From positions 124,001 to 188,000 of the forward strand of contig CAVRIA010000009.1 of NCBI GenBank assembly GCA_963721115.1: a DNA stretch of 64,000 nt. The letters run 5' to 3'. The position numbers were made by a program, and so were the translations under genes. The notes beneath the pieces are model-generated. The model worked only from the letters and a program-made list of their open reading frames with translations. It was not told the origin of the DNA and did not search any database. Positions 17,441-26,310 of this stretch are shown piece by piece. How positions within the stretch are numbered: position 1 is the stretch's first letter; every line of letters starts with the position of its first letter. The DNA comes from CAVRIA01 sp963721115. GTDB lineage: Bacteria > Desulfobacterota > Binatia > HRBIN30 > CADEER01.

Positions 17441-17492
17441 GACGTCGTGCCCGGCGCGACCCGCTCGTCGGACCGACTCGGCGCGCGTTCCT

Positions 17493-18368
17493 TCACTGTT
17501 GATCCTGCCGGAGGTGAAGCGTCACTTCGGGGGGCGTGCCCTCCCCCTCGCCTTTGAAGGTGCCGCGCTGCGGGGCGGCGTCGAGGTAGTCGCGTCCCAC
17601 TGCCACCACGATGTAGCCGTCGTTTGCCACCAGGCCGGTCGTCGGGTCGAAGCCGCGCCACCCGGCGCCGGGGATCAGGACCTCGGCCCACGCGTGCGGC
17701 GCCTGACGGGTCTCGCCTTCCTCGTTCTGCTCGTCATCCCACTGATACCCCATCACGTACCGCGCCGGGAGATTCCAGGATCGCACCACGGCGATCAGCA
17801 GGTGGGCGAAGTCCTGGCAGACGCCCGCCCCTGCTTCGATCGCCTCTTCGAGGCTCGAGTGGACCCCGGTGACCCCGGACTCGTAGGCGAGCGTCTCGGA
17901 GATCCAGTCGCGCGCCGTGCAGACCGAGTCGATCAGGGCGCGCTCCGGGTCGTAGGCTGGAACGGCCAGTCCGGGAAGGGCGAGGCGTTTCAGGTCCGGA
18001 GTCGCGGGGCTGTGGTGAAGGACGTAGTCCCACAGGCGCGGCTGCGCGCGGAGGGTCTCGGCGATCCACTCGCGCTCGCGCTCGACGGCGATCGAGTCGT
18101 ACGCGAACGGATTCTGCAGGTGGGTATCGACGACGGCCACCAGCCGAGTCATCAGAGAGGAATGGGGGGAAACGACGCTGAGGTGGTGTACCTGGTTGCC
18201 GTAGCAGTCGATGTAGGACGACCGGTCGGCTTCGGGTTCGACGTCGATGCGAGCCGATTCGACCCGCTGGTACTCGTTTTCCGGAGGAACGAGTCGCAGC
18301 TCGACGTGGTGCTCGCGCACCGGCTCGGAGAAGGAGAGGTGCGTCTCGTGCTCGATCACGAAGCGCAT
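17493..18368 (-). CDS. Bacterial transglutaminase-like protein (cysteine-protease fold)
   Basis: 291 residues. The N-terminal beta domain (IEHETHLSFSEPVREHHVEL) is typical of this group. The catalytic triad is visible as Cys in GAGVCQDFAHLLIA (about residue 190), His in APHAWAEVLIPG and Asp in GFDPTTG. Such proteins hydrolyse or transfer amide bonds. Their standard partners are the alpha-E (DUF403) and circularly permuted ATP-grasp proteins, exactly the two genes found upstream here. Its start lies inside the end of the alpha-E gene (13-bp overlap), so coupled translation is likely. It is probably cytosolic, since no signal peptide is seen. Confidence 0.92.
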   Translation of the reverse strand: MRFVIEHETHLSFSEPVREHHVELRLVPPENEYQRVESARIDVEPEADRSSYIDCYGNQVHHLSVVSPHSSLMTRLVAVVDTHLQNPFAYDSIAVEREREWIAETLRAQPRLWDYVLHHSPATPDLKRLALPGLAVPAYDPERALIDSVCTARDWISETLAYESGVTGVHSSLEEAIEAGAGVCQDFAHLLIAVVRSWNLPARYVMGYQWDDEQNEEGETRQAPHAWAEVLIPGAGWRGFDPTTGLVANDGYIVVAVGRDYLDAAPQRGTFKGEGEGTPPEVTLHLRQDQQ

Positions 18369-19331
18369 GGACCTTCACCGAGATAGACCTCGAAGTACTC
18401 CGCCTTCAGTGCGGCGTCCAGGTCCGCGATGCGCTCGAGGAAGCGCTCGAGAAACTCGTGCATGCCGTCGGCGACGACGGTGTCGGCGTTGTTCTCCGTA
18501 AGCTGACCCATCAGGGCGTCCATGGCGTTGGCGGTGCGGCTGCCGGGCTCGGCGGTCCCGATCTGCTGCAGCGCCTGGCACATGCGGTCGGCCGAGAAGC
18601 GCAACGAGCGGGGAAACTCCGCCTCGAAGATGGTGAACTCGGCGACGTCGACGGGGCGCAGTCCGGCGTGGTAGCGGCGGCGGTACGCCTCGAAGCCGGA
18701 CAGCGACTTGAGCAGGGCCGCCCACTGGTAGTAGTCGAGCGGCGATCCGACCATCGACACGTCGGGTAGCAGCAGGTGATACTTTACGTCGAGGATGCGG
18801 GCGGTCATGTCGGCGCGCTCCAGACAGGTGCCGAGCAGGTAGAAGCCGAACGCCTCGTTGCGCATCATGGTGCTCAGTGCCACGCCGTGGAAGTGGGCGA
18901 CCCCGCTGCGCACCTCGCCGTAGAGCGAGGCACCGCTCTCCGGCAGGAGAGGGCCCTGCATCTGGCGCGTCGAGGCGCAGCCACAACTCGTTCAAGCTCT
19001 CCCACATCTCCTTGGAGATACGATCCCGTACGACGCGCGCGTTCTCGCGTGCCATGCGCAGGCTGTTGCGGATGGAGTTGGAGTTCTGCCGCGCGCTGGT
19101 CATGAACTGGATGGCGCGGCGAGCTCCGATCGGCGCGCCTTCGTAGATGAACGCGTACAGGTCCTCGCTGCCGCTGATGCTGAGCAGGGGGCGCCACTGC
19201 GCGCCTTCCGGGAGGGCGTCCTCGGCCTCCAGCAGATGCAGCAGGTTGATCTCGATAAGACGGGCCGTATTCCCGGCGCGCTCGAGATAGCGCGACATCC
19301 AATAGAGAGACTCCCCGATCCTGCTCAGCAT
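18356..19331 (-). CDS. Alpha-E (DUF403) domain protein, one apparent frameshift
   Basis: Starts MLSRIGESLYWMSRYLERAG, a textbook DUF403 beginning. The first ~123 residues lie in one frame up to ELWLRLDAP near 18970. The rest (LYGEVRSGVAHFHGVAL, then CLERADMTARILDVKYHLLL, to the end) is one base out of phase. Joined, they give about 325 residues, the normal family length, all helical. Alpha-E proteins almost always accompany a permuted ATP-grasp and a transglutaminase-like protein and are thought to help build or carry a peptide-type product. The ATP-grasp gene ends 42 bp upstream. The frameshift is either a sequencing error or an inactivating mutation. Confidence 0.87.
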
Positions 19332-19373
19332 GGTCGGTCGTTGCCCTTCGATCCGCCGCCCGAGGCCTGCAGC

Positions 19374-20822
19374 CTACTCGGTCAGCACCCAGGTGTCCTT
19401 GCTGCCGCCGCCCTGAGAGGAGTTCACGACCAGCGAGCCCTTGGTGAGGGCGACCCGCGTGAGACCGCCCGGAACGACGTGGATATCGTCCCCGTAGATG
19501 ACGAACGGACGCAGGTCGATGTGGCGCGACTCGAGCTCGCCGTCGAGATAACAGACGTGACGGGACAACGACACGACCGGCTGGGCGATGTAGTTGCGCG
19601 GGTTTGCATGGATGTAGCCGGCGAACTCGGCGCGCGACACGGGGGTGGAGGTAGGCCCCATCAGCATGCCGTACCCGCCCGATTCGCTCACCGCTTTGAC
19701 CACCATGCGCTCCAGGTTGTCCAGCACGTAGTCGCGGTCCTCCGGGCGCGTCATCAGATAGGTGGGCACGTTCTCCAGGATCGGACGCTCGCCGAGGTAG
19801 TAGCGGATGATGTCGGGAACGAAGGGATAGATGGCCTTGTCGTCGGCGATGCCACTGCCGGGGGCGTTGGCGATGGCGACGTTTCCCGCCCGCCAGGCGT
19901 TGATGATGCCGGCGACGCCCAGAGCGGAGTCGGAACGGAAGCAGAGCGGATCGAGGAAGGTGTCGTCGATGCGGCGATAGACGACGTCGATGCGGCGGAG
20001 ACCGTGGGTGGTCTTCATGTACACGACGTCGTTCTTCACCATCAGGTCGCGCCCCTCGACCAACTCGATGCCCATCTCCTTGGCGAGGAACGTGTGCTCG
20101 AAGTAGGCCGAGTTGTAGATCCCCGGGGTGAGCAGCACCACCTCGGCGTGGTCCTTGCCGCGCGGAGACAACTGGCGCAGGGCCTGCAGGAGCAGGGCGG
20201 GGTAGTGCTCGACGCGCCGCACGCGGTAGCGGGCGAAAAACTCCGGCAGGATACGCCGCTCCACGATACGGTTCTCGATCATGTACGAGACGCCCGACGG
20301 GGTGCGCAGGTTGTCTTCCAGGACCAGATAGCGCCCCGATCCGTCGCGGATGAGGTCGATGCCGCTGACGTGCGTGTAGATGCTCTGCGGCGGGTCGATG
20401 TCCATGATCTCGCGGCGATAGTCCTTGCCCTCGAAGACCAGATCGGCGGGCAGGACGCCGTCCTTGAGGATGCGCTGGCCCCGGTAGATGTCGTGCAGGA
20501 AGAGGTTGAGGGCGCGGACCCGCTGCTTGAGCCCTGCCTCGATAGGCAGCCATTCCGAGGCCGGAACGATGCGCGGAATCAAATCGAAGGGCCAGACGCG
20601 CTCGATTCCCTCCTCGTTCTCGGAGTAGACCGTGAAGGTCACGCCCTCCGTACGCAGGGCGAGATTGGCGTCGTGCACCTTGCCGGCCAGCGCATTCTGG
20701 CCGGTTCGCCGAATGTGCTCCCAGAGCGGTCGGTAGTGGTCGCGCGGCTCGAAGTCGTCGAGGTAGAACTCGTTGTATACGAGCTGTTCCGGCTGCGGGA
20801 ATGCGACCGAATTCGAGGCCAT
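19374..20822 (-). CDS. Circularly permuted ATP-grasp type 2 family protein (DUF404/DUF407)
   Basis: 482 residues from ATG 20822. This start has AAGGA at normal spacing, while an in-frame TTG 18 bases upstream lacks one. Conserved stretches include NLFLHDIYRGQRILKDGV, YLVLEDNLRTPSGVSYM, VYRRIDDTFLDPLCFR, NAPGSGIADDKAIYPFVPD and VVNSSQGGGSKDTWVL, the signature of the permuted ATP-grasp amide-ligase group. It would couple ATP hydrolysis to formation of an amide (COOH-NH2) bond through an acyl phosphate. It heads the minus-strand cluster with alpha-E, transglutaminase, two deacylase-like proteins and a TIM barrel. The chemical product of this family is not established. Confidence 0.93.
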   Translation of the reverse strand: MASNSVAFPQPEQLVYNEFYLDDFEPRDHYRPLWEHIRRTGQNALAGKVHDANLALRTEGVTFTVYSENEEGIERVWPFDLIPRIVPASEWLPIEAGLKQRVRALNLFLHDIYRGQRILKDGVLPADLVFEGKDYRREIMDIDPPQSIYTHVSGIDLIRDGSGRYLVLEDNLRTPSGVSYMIENRIVERRILPEFFARYRVRRVEHYPALLLQALRQLSPRGKDHAEVVLLTPGIYNSAYFEHTFLAKEMGIELVEGRDLMVKNDVVYMKTTHGLRRIDVVYRRIDDTFLDPLCFRSDSALGVAGIINAWRAGNVAIANAPGSGIADDKAIYPFVPDIIRYYLGERPILENVPTYLMTRPEDRDYVLDNLERMVVKAVSESGGYGMLMGPTSTPVSRAEFAGYIHANPRNYIAQPVVSLSRHVCYLDGELESRHIDLRPFVIYGDDIHVVPGGLTRVALTKGSLVVNSSQGGGSKDTWVLTE

Positions 20823-21088
20823 GTCCCGATCCTTGATCAATGTGGCACTGATAGAGATGCCATTTGTAGGGCAAGCTGCGTGCCAATCGGACGCTACCGC
20901 AGCCGTTGCATCTGCCGGTCGTGACCGCTGCGGCCTGCCGATGCGCTAGGCAGCCTTGATCGAAAACTAGGCAGGCTGCCTCCGCCCGTGGCGGCCCCGA
21001 TTCGCCCGCCGCCCGCACCGACCGGCGCGGTTCGCAGGCGATGCCGACCGTGCTAGGGTCGGCGCCGGCCCAACTCTCGGAGGATTTC

Positions 21089-21514
21089 GTGTCGCTCCAA
21101 TCCCTGACCCTGGTCAGCACCGGGTGTATCGTCCTCAGCGGACTCAGCCTGCTCGTCGGCTGGTACTTCATCCGTTGGCGGAGGGACATGATTCGGCACC
21201 GGAACGCCATGCTCACCGCCAGCGTATTCGCCGCTCTTTTCCTGGTCTTCTATGTCACCCGCTGGTCCCTCTACGGATCGAAGCACTTCGTCGGGCACGG
21301 CGGTTGGAAGGTCTTCTACTTCGCCAACCTCGTCCCGCACGTCATCCTGGCCATGGCGGTGGGCCCGATGGCGGTGCGACTCATCTACTTGGCCATGCGG
21401 AAGCGCGACTTCCGGGCTCATCGCCGGCTGGCCCGGGTCACTCTGCCGATCTGGCTCTACGTCGCGGCCAGCGGATGGCTCATCTACTATCTCCTCTATG
21501 CCAAGACCTACTGA
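21089..21514 (+). CDS. DUF420 (YozB/CtaM-like) membrane protein
   Basis: 141 residues from GTG 21089, chosen because CGGAGGA lies 5-8 bases upstream. Four hydrophobic helices are visible (TLVSTGCIVLSGLSLLVGWY; LTASVFAALFLVFYVTRW; FANLVPHVILAMAVGPMAV; LPIWLYVAASGWLIYYLLY). The histidines typical of the family lie near membrane faces (HRNAML, LVPHVILA, HRRLARV). The B. subtilis member CtaM (YozB) is needed for maturation of a cytochrome c oxidase, so a role in oxidase assembly is plausible; no oxidase gene is in the window. The SDR gene starts 15 bp downstream. Confidence 0.85.
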   Translation: MSLQSLTLVSTGCIVLSGLSLLVGWYFIRWRRDMIRHRNAMLTASVFAALFLVFYVTRWSLYGSKHFVGHGGWKVFYFANLVPHVILAMAVGPMAVRLIYLAMRKRDFRAHRRLARVTLPIWLYVAASGWLIYYLLYAKTY

Positions 21515-21529
21515 CGGTGCGCCGGTCGG

Positions 21530-22345
21530 ATGAAGCTCGAGGGTAAGTTCGCTCTGGTGACCGGGGCCGGCTCCGGCATCGGCCGCGCCATCGCGATGGC
21601 GCTCGCGAGCGAAGGCGCCGCGGTGGCGATCAATGACATCCGCGAGGAGGCGGCGCTGGAGGTCAGCGAGGAGATCGGCCGCGCCGGCGGTCGGGCGCTG
21701 TCCGCGCCGGCAGACGTCGCGGACGGACGCCAGACGCTGAAGATGTTCACCCGCTTTCTCACCCGGTGGAACACGCTCGACATCCTGGTGAACAACGCGG
21801 GCGTCCTGTTCGTCGAGGAGCACGTGCTCGCCAATATGGAGGCGGCCGCGCGAGAGACCGTGGCGGACGGGCGTCCGTCTACGGCGCTCGGCGCGACCCG
21901 GATGCTGGAGGACGGTCTGTGGCGGCGCACCCTGGCCGTGCACCTCGACGGGACCTTCCACTGCACGCGCGAGGCCCTGAAGGTGATGGAGGTCCGGCGC
22001 GCGGGGAAGATCGTCAACATGGCGTCCATCGCCGGCCTCGCGGGGCTGGCCGGTGCCCCCGACTACAGCGCCGCCAAGGGCGGAATCATCGCCTTCACCA
22101 AGTCGGTCGCCAGGGAGGTCGCTCCCCTGGGCATTCAGGTGAACGCCATCGCGCCCGGATTCGTCGACACGCCGATGACGCAGGGCTTGTCCGAGACGTT
22201 GCGGCGGCAGATCCTGGCGCAGACGCCGAGCGGGCGCTTCGGCACGGTGGACGACATCGCCGCCGCGGCTCTCTACCTCGTCTCGCCCGAGTCCGACTTC
22301 GTGATCGGGCAGGTCCTGAGCCCCAACGGAGGCTACGAAATCTGA
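21530..22345 (+). CDS. Short-chain dehydrogenase/reductase (3-oxoacyl-ACP reductase-like)
   Basis: 271 residues. Rossmann dinucleotide motif ALVTGAGSGIGRAIA, NNAG in ILVNNAGVLF, catalytic Ser in NMASIAGLAG, and YSAAKGG with the Tyr-x-x-x-Lys pair. Closing motif VIGQVLSPNGG. An insertion of about 25 residues after the NNAG strand (ANMEAAARETVADGRP...) is longer than in FabG. It oxidises or reduces a hydroxyl/keto group with NAD(P). Substrate unknown; the standalone position behind DUF420 gives no pathway clue. Confidence 0.9.
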   Translation: MKLEGKFALVTGAGSGIGRAIAMALASEGAAVAINDIREEAALEVSEEIGRAGGRALSAPADVADGRQTLKMFTRFLTRWNTLDILVNNAGVLFVEEHVLANMEAAARETVADGRPSTALGATRMLEDGLWRRTLAVHLDGTFHCTREALKVMEVRRAGKIVNMASIAGLAGLAGAPDYSAAKGGIIAFTKSVAREVAPLGIQVNAIAPGFVDTPMTQGLSETLRRQILAQTPSGRFGTVDDIAAAALYLVSPESDFVIGQVLSPNGGYEI

Positions 22346-22682
22346 TTGCGCGCCCACCCGCGACGGCACGTCCAGCCGGCGTGTGAAGCGGCGGGCAAGA
22401 CACGCGGGCTACGCGAGCCCGAGTTCGCTTGCTGTGACACGCCTTCCCGAGGGCGCTCTTCGACGCGCTGTGTCACGTGCCGTCCCGTGCAGTGTCGAAT
22501 TTTACTTCTTGCAGTAGTTCGCCACATCGGGTAGATCCCCGACAGTGTCAGGGGGAAGAGAGCGCAATCGTTCTGGTAGTCAAAGGGCGGATTGCACTTC
22601 ATCGATTTCGAGGGCAGAACCGCATTCCTTCCAGACCATGCAGCTTCCCGCAAGACAAATCTGAAGGAAAGGAGGGGAGCGC
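22346..22682 (+). promoter_or_regulatory. Upstream region of the cold-shock gene with a candidate sigma-70 promoter
   Basis: 337 bases without a gene. TTGCAG (22509-22514) and TAGATC (22532-22537) are separated by 17 bases and fit a sigma-70 promoter, giving a leader of roughly 140 bases before the cold-shock start. Long structured leaders are usual for cspA-type mRNAs. Upstream, GTGACAC (22434-22440) pairs with GTGTCAC (22470-22476), and GGGCT-ACGCG-AGCCC (22406-22420) forms a small hairpin that may end the SDR transcript. The promoter call rests on box similarity only. Confidence 0.35.
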
Positions 22683-22883
22683 ATGCCGCAGGGAACCGTC
22701 AAGTGGTTCAACGCCCAGAAGGGCTACGGCTTCATCAGCCGCGACGACGGCGAAGACGTGTTCGTCCACTACAGTGCGATCGTGGGCGACGGTTTTCGCA
22801 GTCTGGAAGAAGGCCAGCGGGTCGACTTCGAAGTCACTGAGGGCCGCAAGGGCCCGCAGGCGACGAACGTGACCAGGGCGTGA
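22683..22883 (+). CDS. Cold-shock protein, CspA family
   Basis: 66 residues, a single cold-shock OB-fold domain. MPQGTVKWFNAQKGYGFI carries RNP1 (KGYGFI), VFVHYSAI carries RNP2, and GPQATNV closes the domain. It binds single-stranded RNA/DNA and melts mRNA structure. Start ATG 22683 has GGAAAGGAGGGGAGC upstream, a strong ribosome-binding site. A good intrinsic terminator follows 14 bases after the stop, so the gene is monocistronic. A second, more distant cold-shock domain protein is encoded at 58.6 kb. Confidence 0.95.
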   Translation: MPQGTVKWFNAQKGYGFISRDDGEDVFVHYSAIVGDGFRSLEEGQRVDFEVTEGRKGPQATNVTRA

Positions 22884-22896
22884 GGCGAACCGAGCC

Positions 22897-22938
22897 GAAG
22901 GCCCCGCCGCTTGCGCGCGGCGGGGCCTTCGTTGTTTT
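22897..22938 (+). terminator. Rho-independent terminator of the cold-shock gene
   Basis: GAAGGCCCCGCCGC (22897-22910) pairs perfectly with GCGGCGGGGCCTTC (22917-22930) across a 6-nt loop and is followed by GTTGTTTT. The T-tract is on the plus strand, serving the cold-shock gene; the desaturase gene converges on it from the other side. Confidence 0.9.
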
Positions 22939-22964
22939 CGGACCCGGGCTCGAGGAAGCCGGCA

Positions 22965-23843
22965 TCAATCGATTCCCGACGAGAGGGCGGGCACGCCCGG
23001 GGGCCTGATACTCTGTGGCGCGGTCTGCAGCAGCCGCTGGGGTGGCTGCAGAAGGTCCCAGGTGAGGCCGATCCAGGACAGCGCCTTGATCACGTAGTAG
23101 GAGGCGTCGACCTCCCACCAGAAGAAGCCCTGTCGCACCGAGCTCATGAAGTGGTGGTGGTTGTTGTGCCACCCCTCGCCCATGGTCAGCAGCGCCAGCC
23201 AGAGGTTGTTGCGGCTGGTATCGGGGGTCTCGTAGCGTCGCTTGCCGTAGACGTGAGCGAGCGAGTTGATGGTGAAGGTGGCGTGCCAGAGCAGCACGGT
23301 GCTGATGAAGAAGCCCCACACCAGCCAGGTCAGTCCGCCGGCGAGAAAGAGCCCGACGGCGAGCGCCACCGGCGGCACCAGGTAGTGCTCGTTCAGCCAG
23401 CGCAGCTCGGGGAATTTCACCAGGTCGGGAACGCGGCGGAAGTCGGTCGCCTCGTATTCGGAGGAGAGGATCCAGCCGACGTGCGACCACCAGAAGCCCC
23501 GCCGGGCGGGGGAGTGCAGGTCCTCCTCCAGATCGGCGTACTTGTGGTGGCGGCGGTGGTTCGCGGCCCACCACAGCACTCCCTTCTGCGTCGCCATGGT
23601 TCCGAGGACGGCCAGCAGGAGCTGAAACGGCCGGCTCGTCTTGTACGTTCGGTGCGAGAAGTAGCGGTGATACCCGGCGGTGACGGCGAACATCCGCACC
23701 CAGAAGGTGGCCAGGCAGACGGCCACCGCGCTCCACGTGACTCCCGTGACGAAGGCCAGCAGACAGGTCAGGTGAACGAGCAGGAACGGCAACACCGAGT
23801 AGCGCTCCACATGGATGGTGCGCAGAAGCTTCTTCAACGTCAT
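22965..23843 (-). CDS. Acyl-CoA/acyl-lipid fatty acid desaturase (delta-9 type membrane di-iron)
   Basis: 292 residues. ATG 23843 was selected because GGAGGGAGA immediately precedes it; an upstream in-frame start lacks a ribosome-binding site. All three histidine boxes of the integral membrane desaturases are present: HRYFSH, HRRHH and HNNHHHF. Hydrophobic hairpins lie between them (VLPFLLVHLTCLLAF, LVPPVALAVGLFLAGGLTW). It inserts a double bond in a fatty acyl chain using O2 and electrons from ferredoxin or cytochrome b5, raising membrane fluidity. Its position back-to-back with a cold-shock gene fits a cold-adaptation theme, although they are transcribed separately. Confidence 0.93.
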   Translation of the reverse strand: MTLKKLLRTIHVERYSVLPFLLVHLTCLLAFVTGVTWSAVAVCLATFWVRMFAVTAGYHRYFSHRTYKTSRPFQLLLAVLGTMATQKGVLWWAANHRRHHKYADLEEDLHSPARRGFWWSHVGWILSSEYEATDFRRVPDLVKFPELRWLNEHYLVPPVALAVGLFLAGGLTWLVWGFFISTVLLWHATFTINSLAHVYGKRRYETPDTSRNNLWLALLTMGEGWHNNHHHFMSSVRQGFFWWEVDASYYVIKALSWIGLTWDLLQPPQRLLQTAPQSIRPPGVPALSSGID

Positions 23844-24047
23844 TCTCCCTCCGCGGGACATCGCCGGGGCACGCGATCGAAATCCATCGGCACCGATTCT
23901 AGCGGCTCGTGTGTCACCGAAGGGTCACGGGGGGATCATTTCGAGGTCAAATCTCTTCGCGCCGGCGCGGCGGCGGAGGGCGAAACCCGGCTCCCCGCCG
24001 TGTCGAACCTCCCCTGCGGCCACGAGATCGGCTATACGTGCTGGCGA

Positions 24048-25202
24048 ATGCCGCCGTTTTCCCTCTACGTCCACATCCCGTACTGCGATTCCAAGTGCCC
24101 GTACTGCGACTTCAACTCATACGCCGCCAAGCGGTGGCCGGAGAGTGCCTACCGGGACGCCTTGGTCGCGGAGATGCGTTCTCACGCCGAGCTCGAGGAG
24201 TGGCGCGATCGCCGCCTGGGCACGGTGTTCCTGGGGGGTGGCACCCCGTCGCTGTTCTCGCCCGAGTCGATCGGCGAGATCCTGGACGCGGCGCTCGCCC
24301 TGTGGCCGGATCGCGGCCGCGACGCCATAGAGATCACCCTCGAGGCCAATCCCGGCACCGTGGACGGAAAGAAGCTGGCCGGCTTCGCGGCTGCGGGGGT
24401 CAACCGGATCAGCTTCGGAGTCCAGTCGTTCCAGGTGCGGCACCTCGCCCGTCTGGGCCGCATTCACGACGCCGAGCAGGCAAAGGACGCCGTTCGCCAG
24501 GCGCGCGCCGCCGGCTTCCGGAACGTCAACCTGGACCTGATCTTCGCCATTCCGGGGCAGACGCTGCCCGAGTGGGAGACGGATCTCGCGACGGCGATCG
24601 AACTCGCGCCGGACCACCTGTCGGCCTACAACCTCACCTTCGAGGAGGGTACGCCCTTCGAGGTGATGCGCCGCAAGGGTGAGCTGAGACCCCTGGCGGA
24701 GGAGGCCGAGGTTGCGATGTTCACGCTCACCCGCCAGCGGCTGTCGGCCGCCGGGTACGAGGCCTACGAGATCTCGAACTTCGCCCGGCCCGGTTTCGAA
24801 TGCCGGCACAACGTCAACTACTGGCGCGGCGGCGAGTATCTCGGCGTCGGTGCCGGCGCGCACTCCTTCGCGCGGCTGCCGCATCCGGGGCGGCGCTGGA
24901 GCGACGAGAAGAACCCCAACGCCTATATGGCCGCCGTCGCGGCGAACGGCCACGCGCGCGCCTTCGAGGAAGCGCTCAGCGAAGCGCAGGCGCGGGGAGA
25001 GTTCGTTTTTCTCGGCTTGCGCTGCCGTGACGGCTTTGCCGCGGCGGACTTCGAGGCCCGGTTCGGTCTCGCTGTCGCGCGCGCGTTCCCCCAACTCGAG
25101 TCGTTCGGGCGCGACGGCCTGCTCGAGTTGGATGACGGCCGCTGGCGGCTGGCGGCCAGCGGGTTGTTGCTCGCGGACAGCGTCTTCGCGGCGTTCGTCT
25201 GA
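24048..25202 (+). CDS. hemW: HemW-like radical SAM protein (haem chaperone / coproporphyrinogen oxidase homologue)
   Basis: 384 residues, the length of HemW rather than the longer HemN. The radical SAM cluster motif is HIPYCDSKCPYCDF (C-x3-C-x2-C plus the extra aromatic-Cys context). TVFLGGGTPSLFSPE and EANPGTVDGKKLAGFAAAG follow, with GVNRISFGVQSF later in the barrel and a C-terminal HemN-type domain containing NYWRGGEYLGVGAGAHSF. HemW proteins bind haem and deliver it to respiratory enzymes; they lack the true HemN residues. Divergent from the desaturase with a 204-bp gap. Confidence 0.9.
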   Translation: MPPFSLYVHIPYCDSKCPYCDFNSYAAKRWPESAYRDALVAEMRSHAELEEWRDRRLGTVFLGGGTPSLFSPESIGEILDAALALWPDRGRDAIEITLEANPGTVDGKKLAGFAAAGVNRISFGVQSFQVRHLARLGRIHDAEQAKDAVRQARAAGFRNVNLDLIFAIPGQTLPEWETDLATAIELAPDHLSAYNLTFEEGTPFEVMRRKGELRPLAEEAEVAMFTLTRQRLSAAGYEAYEISNFARPGFECRHNVNYWRGGEYLGVGAGAHSFARLPHPGRRWSDEKNPNAYMAAVAANGHARAFEEALSEAQARGEFVFLGLRCRDGFAAADFEARFGLAVARAFPQLESFGRDGLLELDDGRWRLAASGLLLADSVFAAFV

Positions 25203-25286
25203 CCTGAAACCCGCCCGGCGAGGTTCGGTTCCTCCGGCAAAGGCTCGGGCGGACCTGTGCCTCAGCCCGTGCCTTTGCGCATGCGA

Positions 25287-26186
25287 TCACTTCTTTTGCT
25301 GCTGGGCCCGCAGCCGCATCTCGGGGATGCCGATCGGCTGCAGGTGCTCGAGGAAGACGCCGTTGAAGTTGGCGGCGATCTCGCTCGCGCTCAGACCGCC
25401 CGGCTTGTACATCATCGCCACCGGGCGCGGCTGCTGGAACAGTGTATAGCCGAAGCCGCGGCGGCCGAAGATCTGTCCGTTCACGTGAGCGGCCTTCTCG
25501 GAGGCGAGAAAAGCGATCAACGGTCCGTTCAACTCCGGGTTCATCTCGGGCGGCGGATTGTCCTTGTCGAAGCCGGGGATCGTCCCGGTCATCCGGGTCA
25601 TGCCCGACGGCGCCATGGCGTTGACCGTGACGCCGTACTTCTCCATCTCGATGGCCCAGACCAGGGTCAGGCCCATGATGCCCGCCTTGGCCGCGCCGTA
25701 GTTGCTCTGACCGAAGTTGCCGCGCAGACCGGCGCTGGAAGTGATGTTGATGACGCGGCCGTAACCCTGCTCGCGCATGTGGGGAAGGGCGTGGCGGCCA
25801 CAGTTGAAGGTCCCCTTGAGGTGTACGGCGATGACGGCGTCGAACTCCTCTTCCGTCATCTTCCCGATCGAACGGTCGCGCACGATGCCGGCGTTGTTGA
25901 CCAGGATGTCGATGCGGCCGAACTTGTCGACCGCCGTCCGAACGATGTTGGCCGCGCCCGCGAAGTCGGACACGGAATCGTAGTTCGGTACGGCCTCGCT
26001 GCCGATCGCCTCGATCTCGCTGCACACCTGGGCCGCCGGATCGTTCGCCCCGCCGCGGCCGTCGACCTCGCAACCGACGTCGTTGATCACCAGCTTGGCG
26101 CCTTCGCGCGCCAGCGCCAGCGCAATGCCGCGGCCGATTCCACGTCCCGAACCGGTGACAACCGCCACCTTACCCTCTAGAACCAT
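25287..26186 (-). CDS. Short-chain dehydrogenase similar to the (R)-3-hydroxyacyl-CoA dehydrogenase domain of peroxisomal MFE-2
   Basis: 299 residues from ATG 26186 with AGGAGGAGATCG upstream. Motifs: VAVVTGSGRGIGRGIAL, LVINDVG followed by a GGA-rich insertion, ILVNNAGIVRDRSIGKM, NITSSAGLRGNFGQSNYGAAKAG (catalytic Ser, Tyr and Lys). The RDRSIGKM/QSNYGAAKAG combination resembles HSD17B4/MFE-2-type enzymes that oxidise 3-hydroxyacyl-CoA in side-chain beta-oxidation. It is divergent from the thiolase-like and DUF35 genes, and the shared upstream region carries a perfect palindrome. I infer one regulated locus for degradation of a CoA-activated substrate. Confidence 0.88.
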   Translation of the reverse strand: MVLEGKVAVVTGSGRGIGRGIALALAREGAKLVINDVGCEVDGRGGANDPAAQVCSEIEAIGSEAVPNYDSVSDFAGAANIVRTAVDKFGRIDILVNNAGIVRDRSIGKMTEEEFDAVIAVHLKGTFNCGRHALPHMREQGYGRVINITSSAGLRGNFGQSNYGAAKAGIMGLTLVWAIEMEKYGVTVNAMAPSGMTRMTGTIPGFDKDNPPPEMNPELNGPLIAFLASEKAAHVNGQIFGRRGFGYTLFQQPRPVAMMYKPGGLSASEIAANFNGVFLEHLQPIGIPEMRLRAQQQKK

Positions 26187-26310
26187 CGATCTCCTCCTGT
26201 GAAAGGTCCGTTCCCGGAGCCGGGTACGGTTCGCGAGACGCGGGCGCGCGAGTGTCGCCACGGCCTCGGCGCCGAAGTTTGACTGGCGCTACCACTTCCC
26301 TCTAGTGTAA

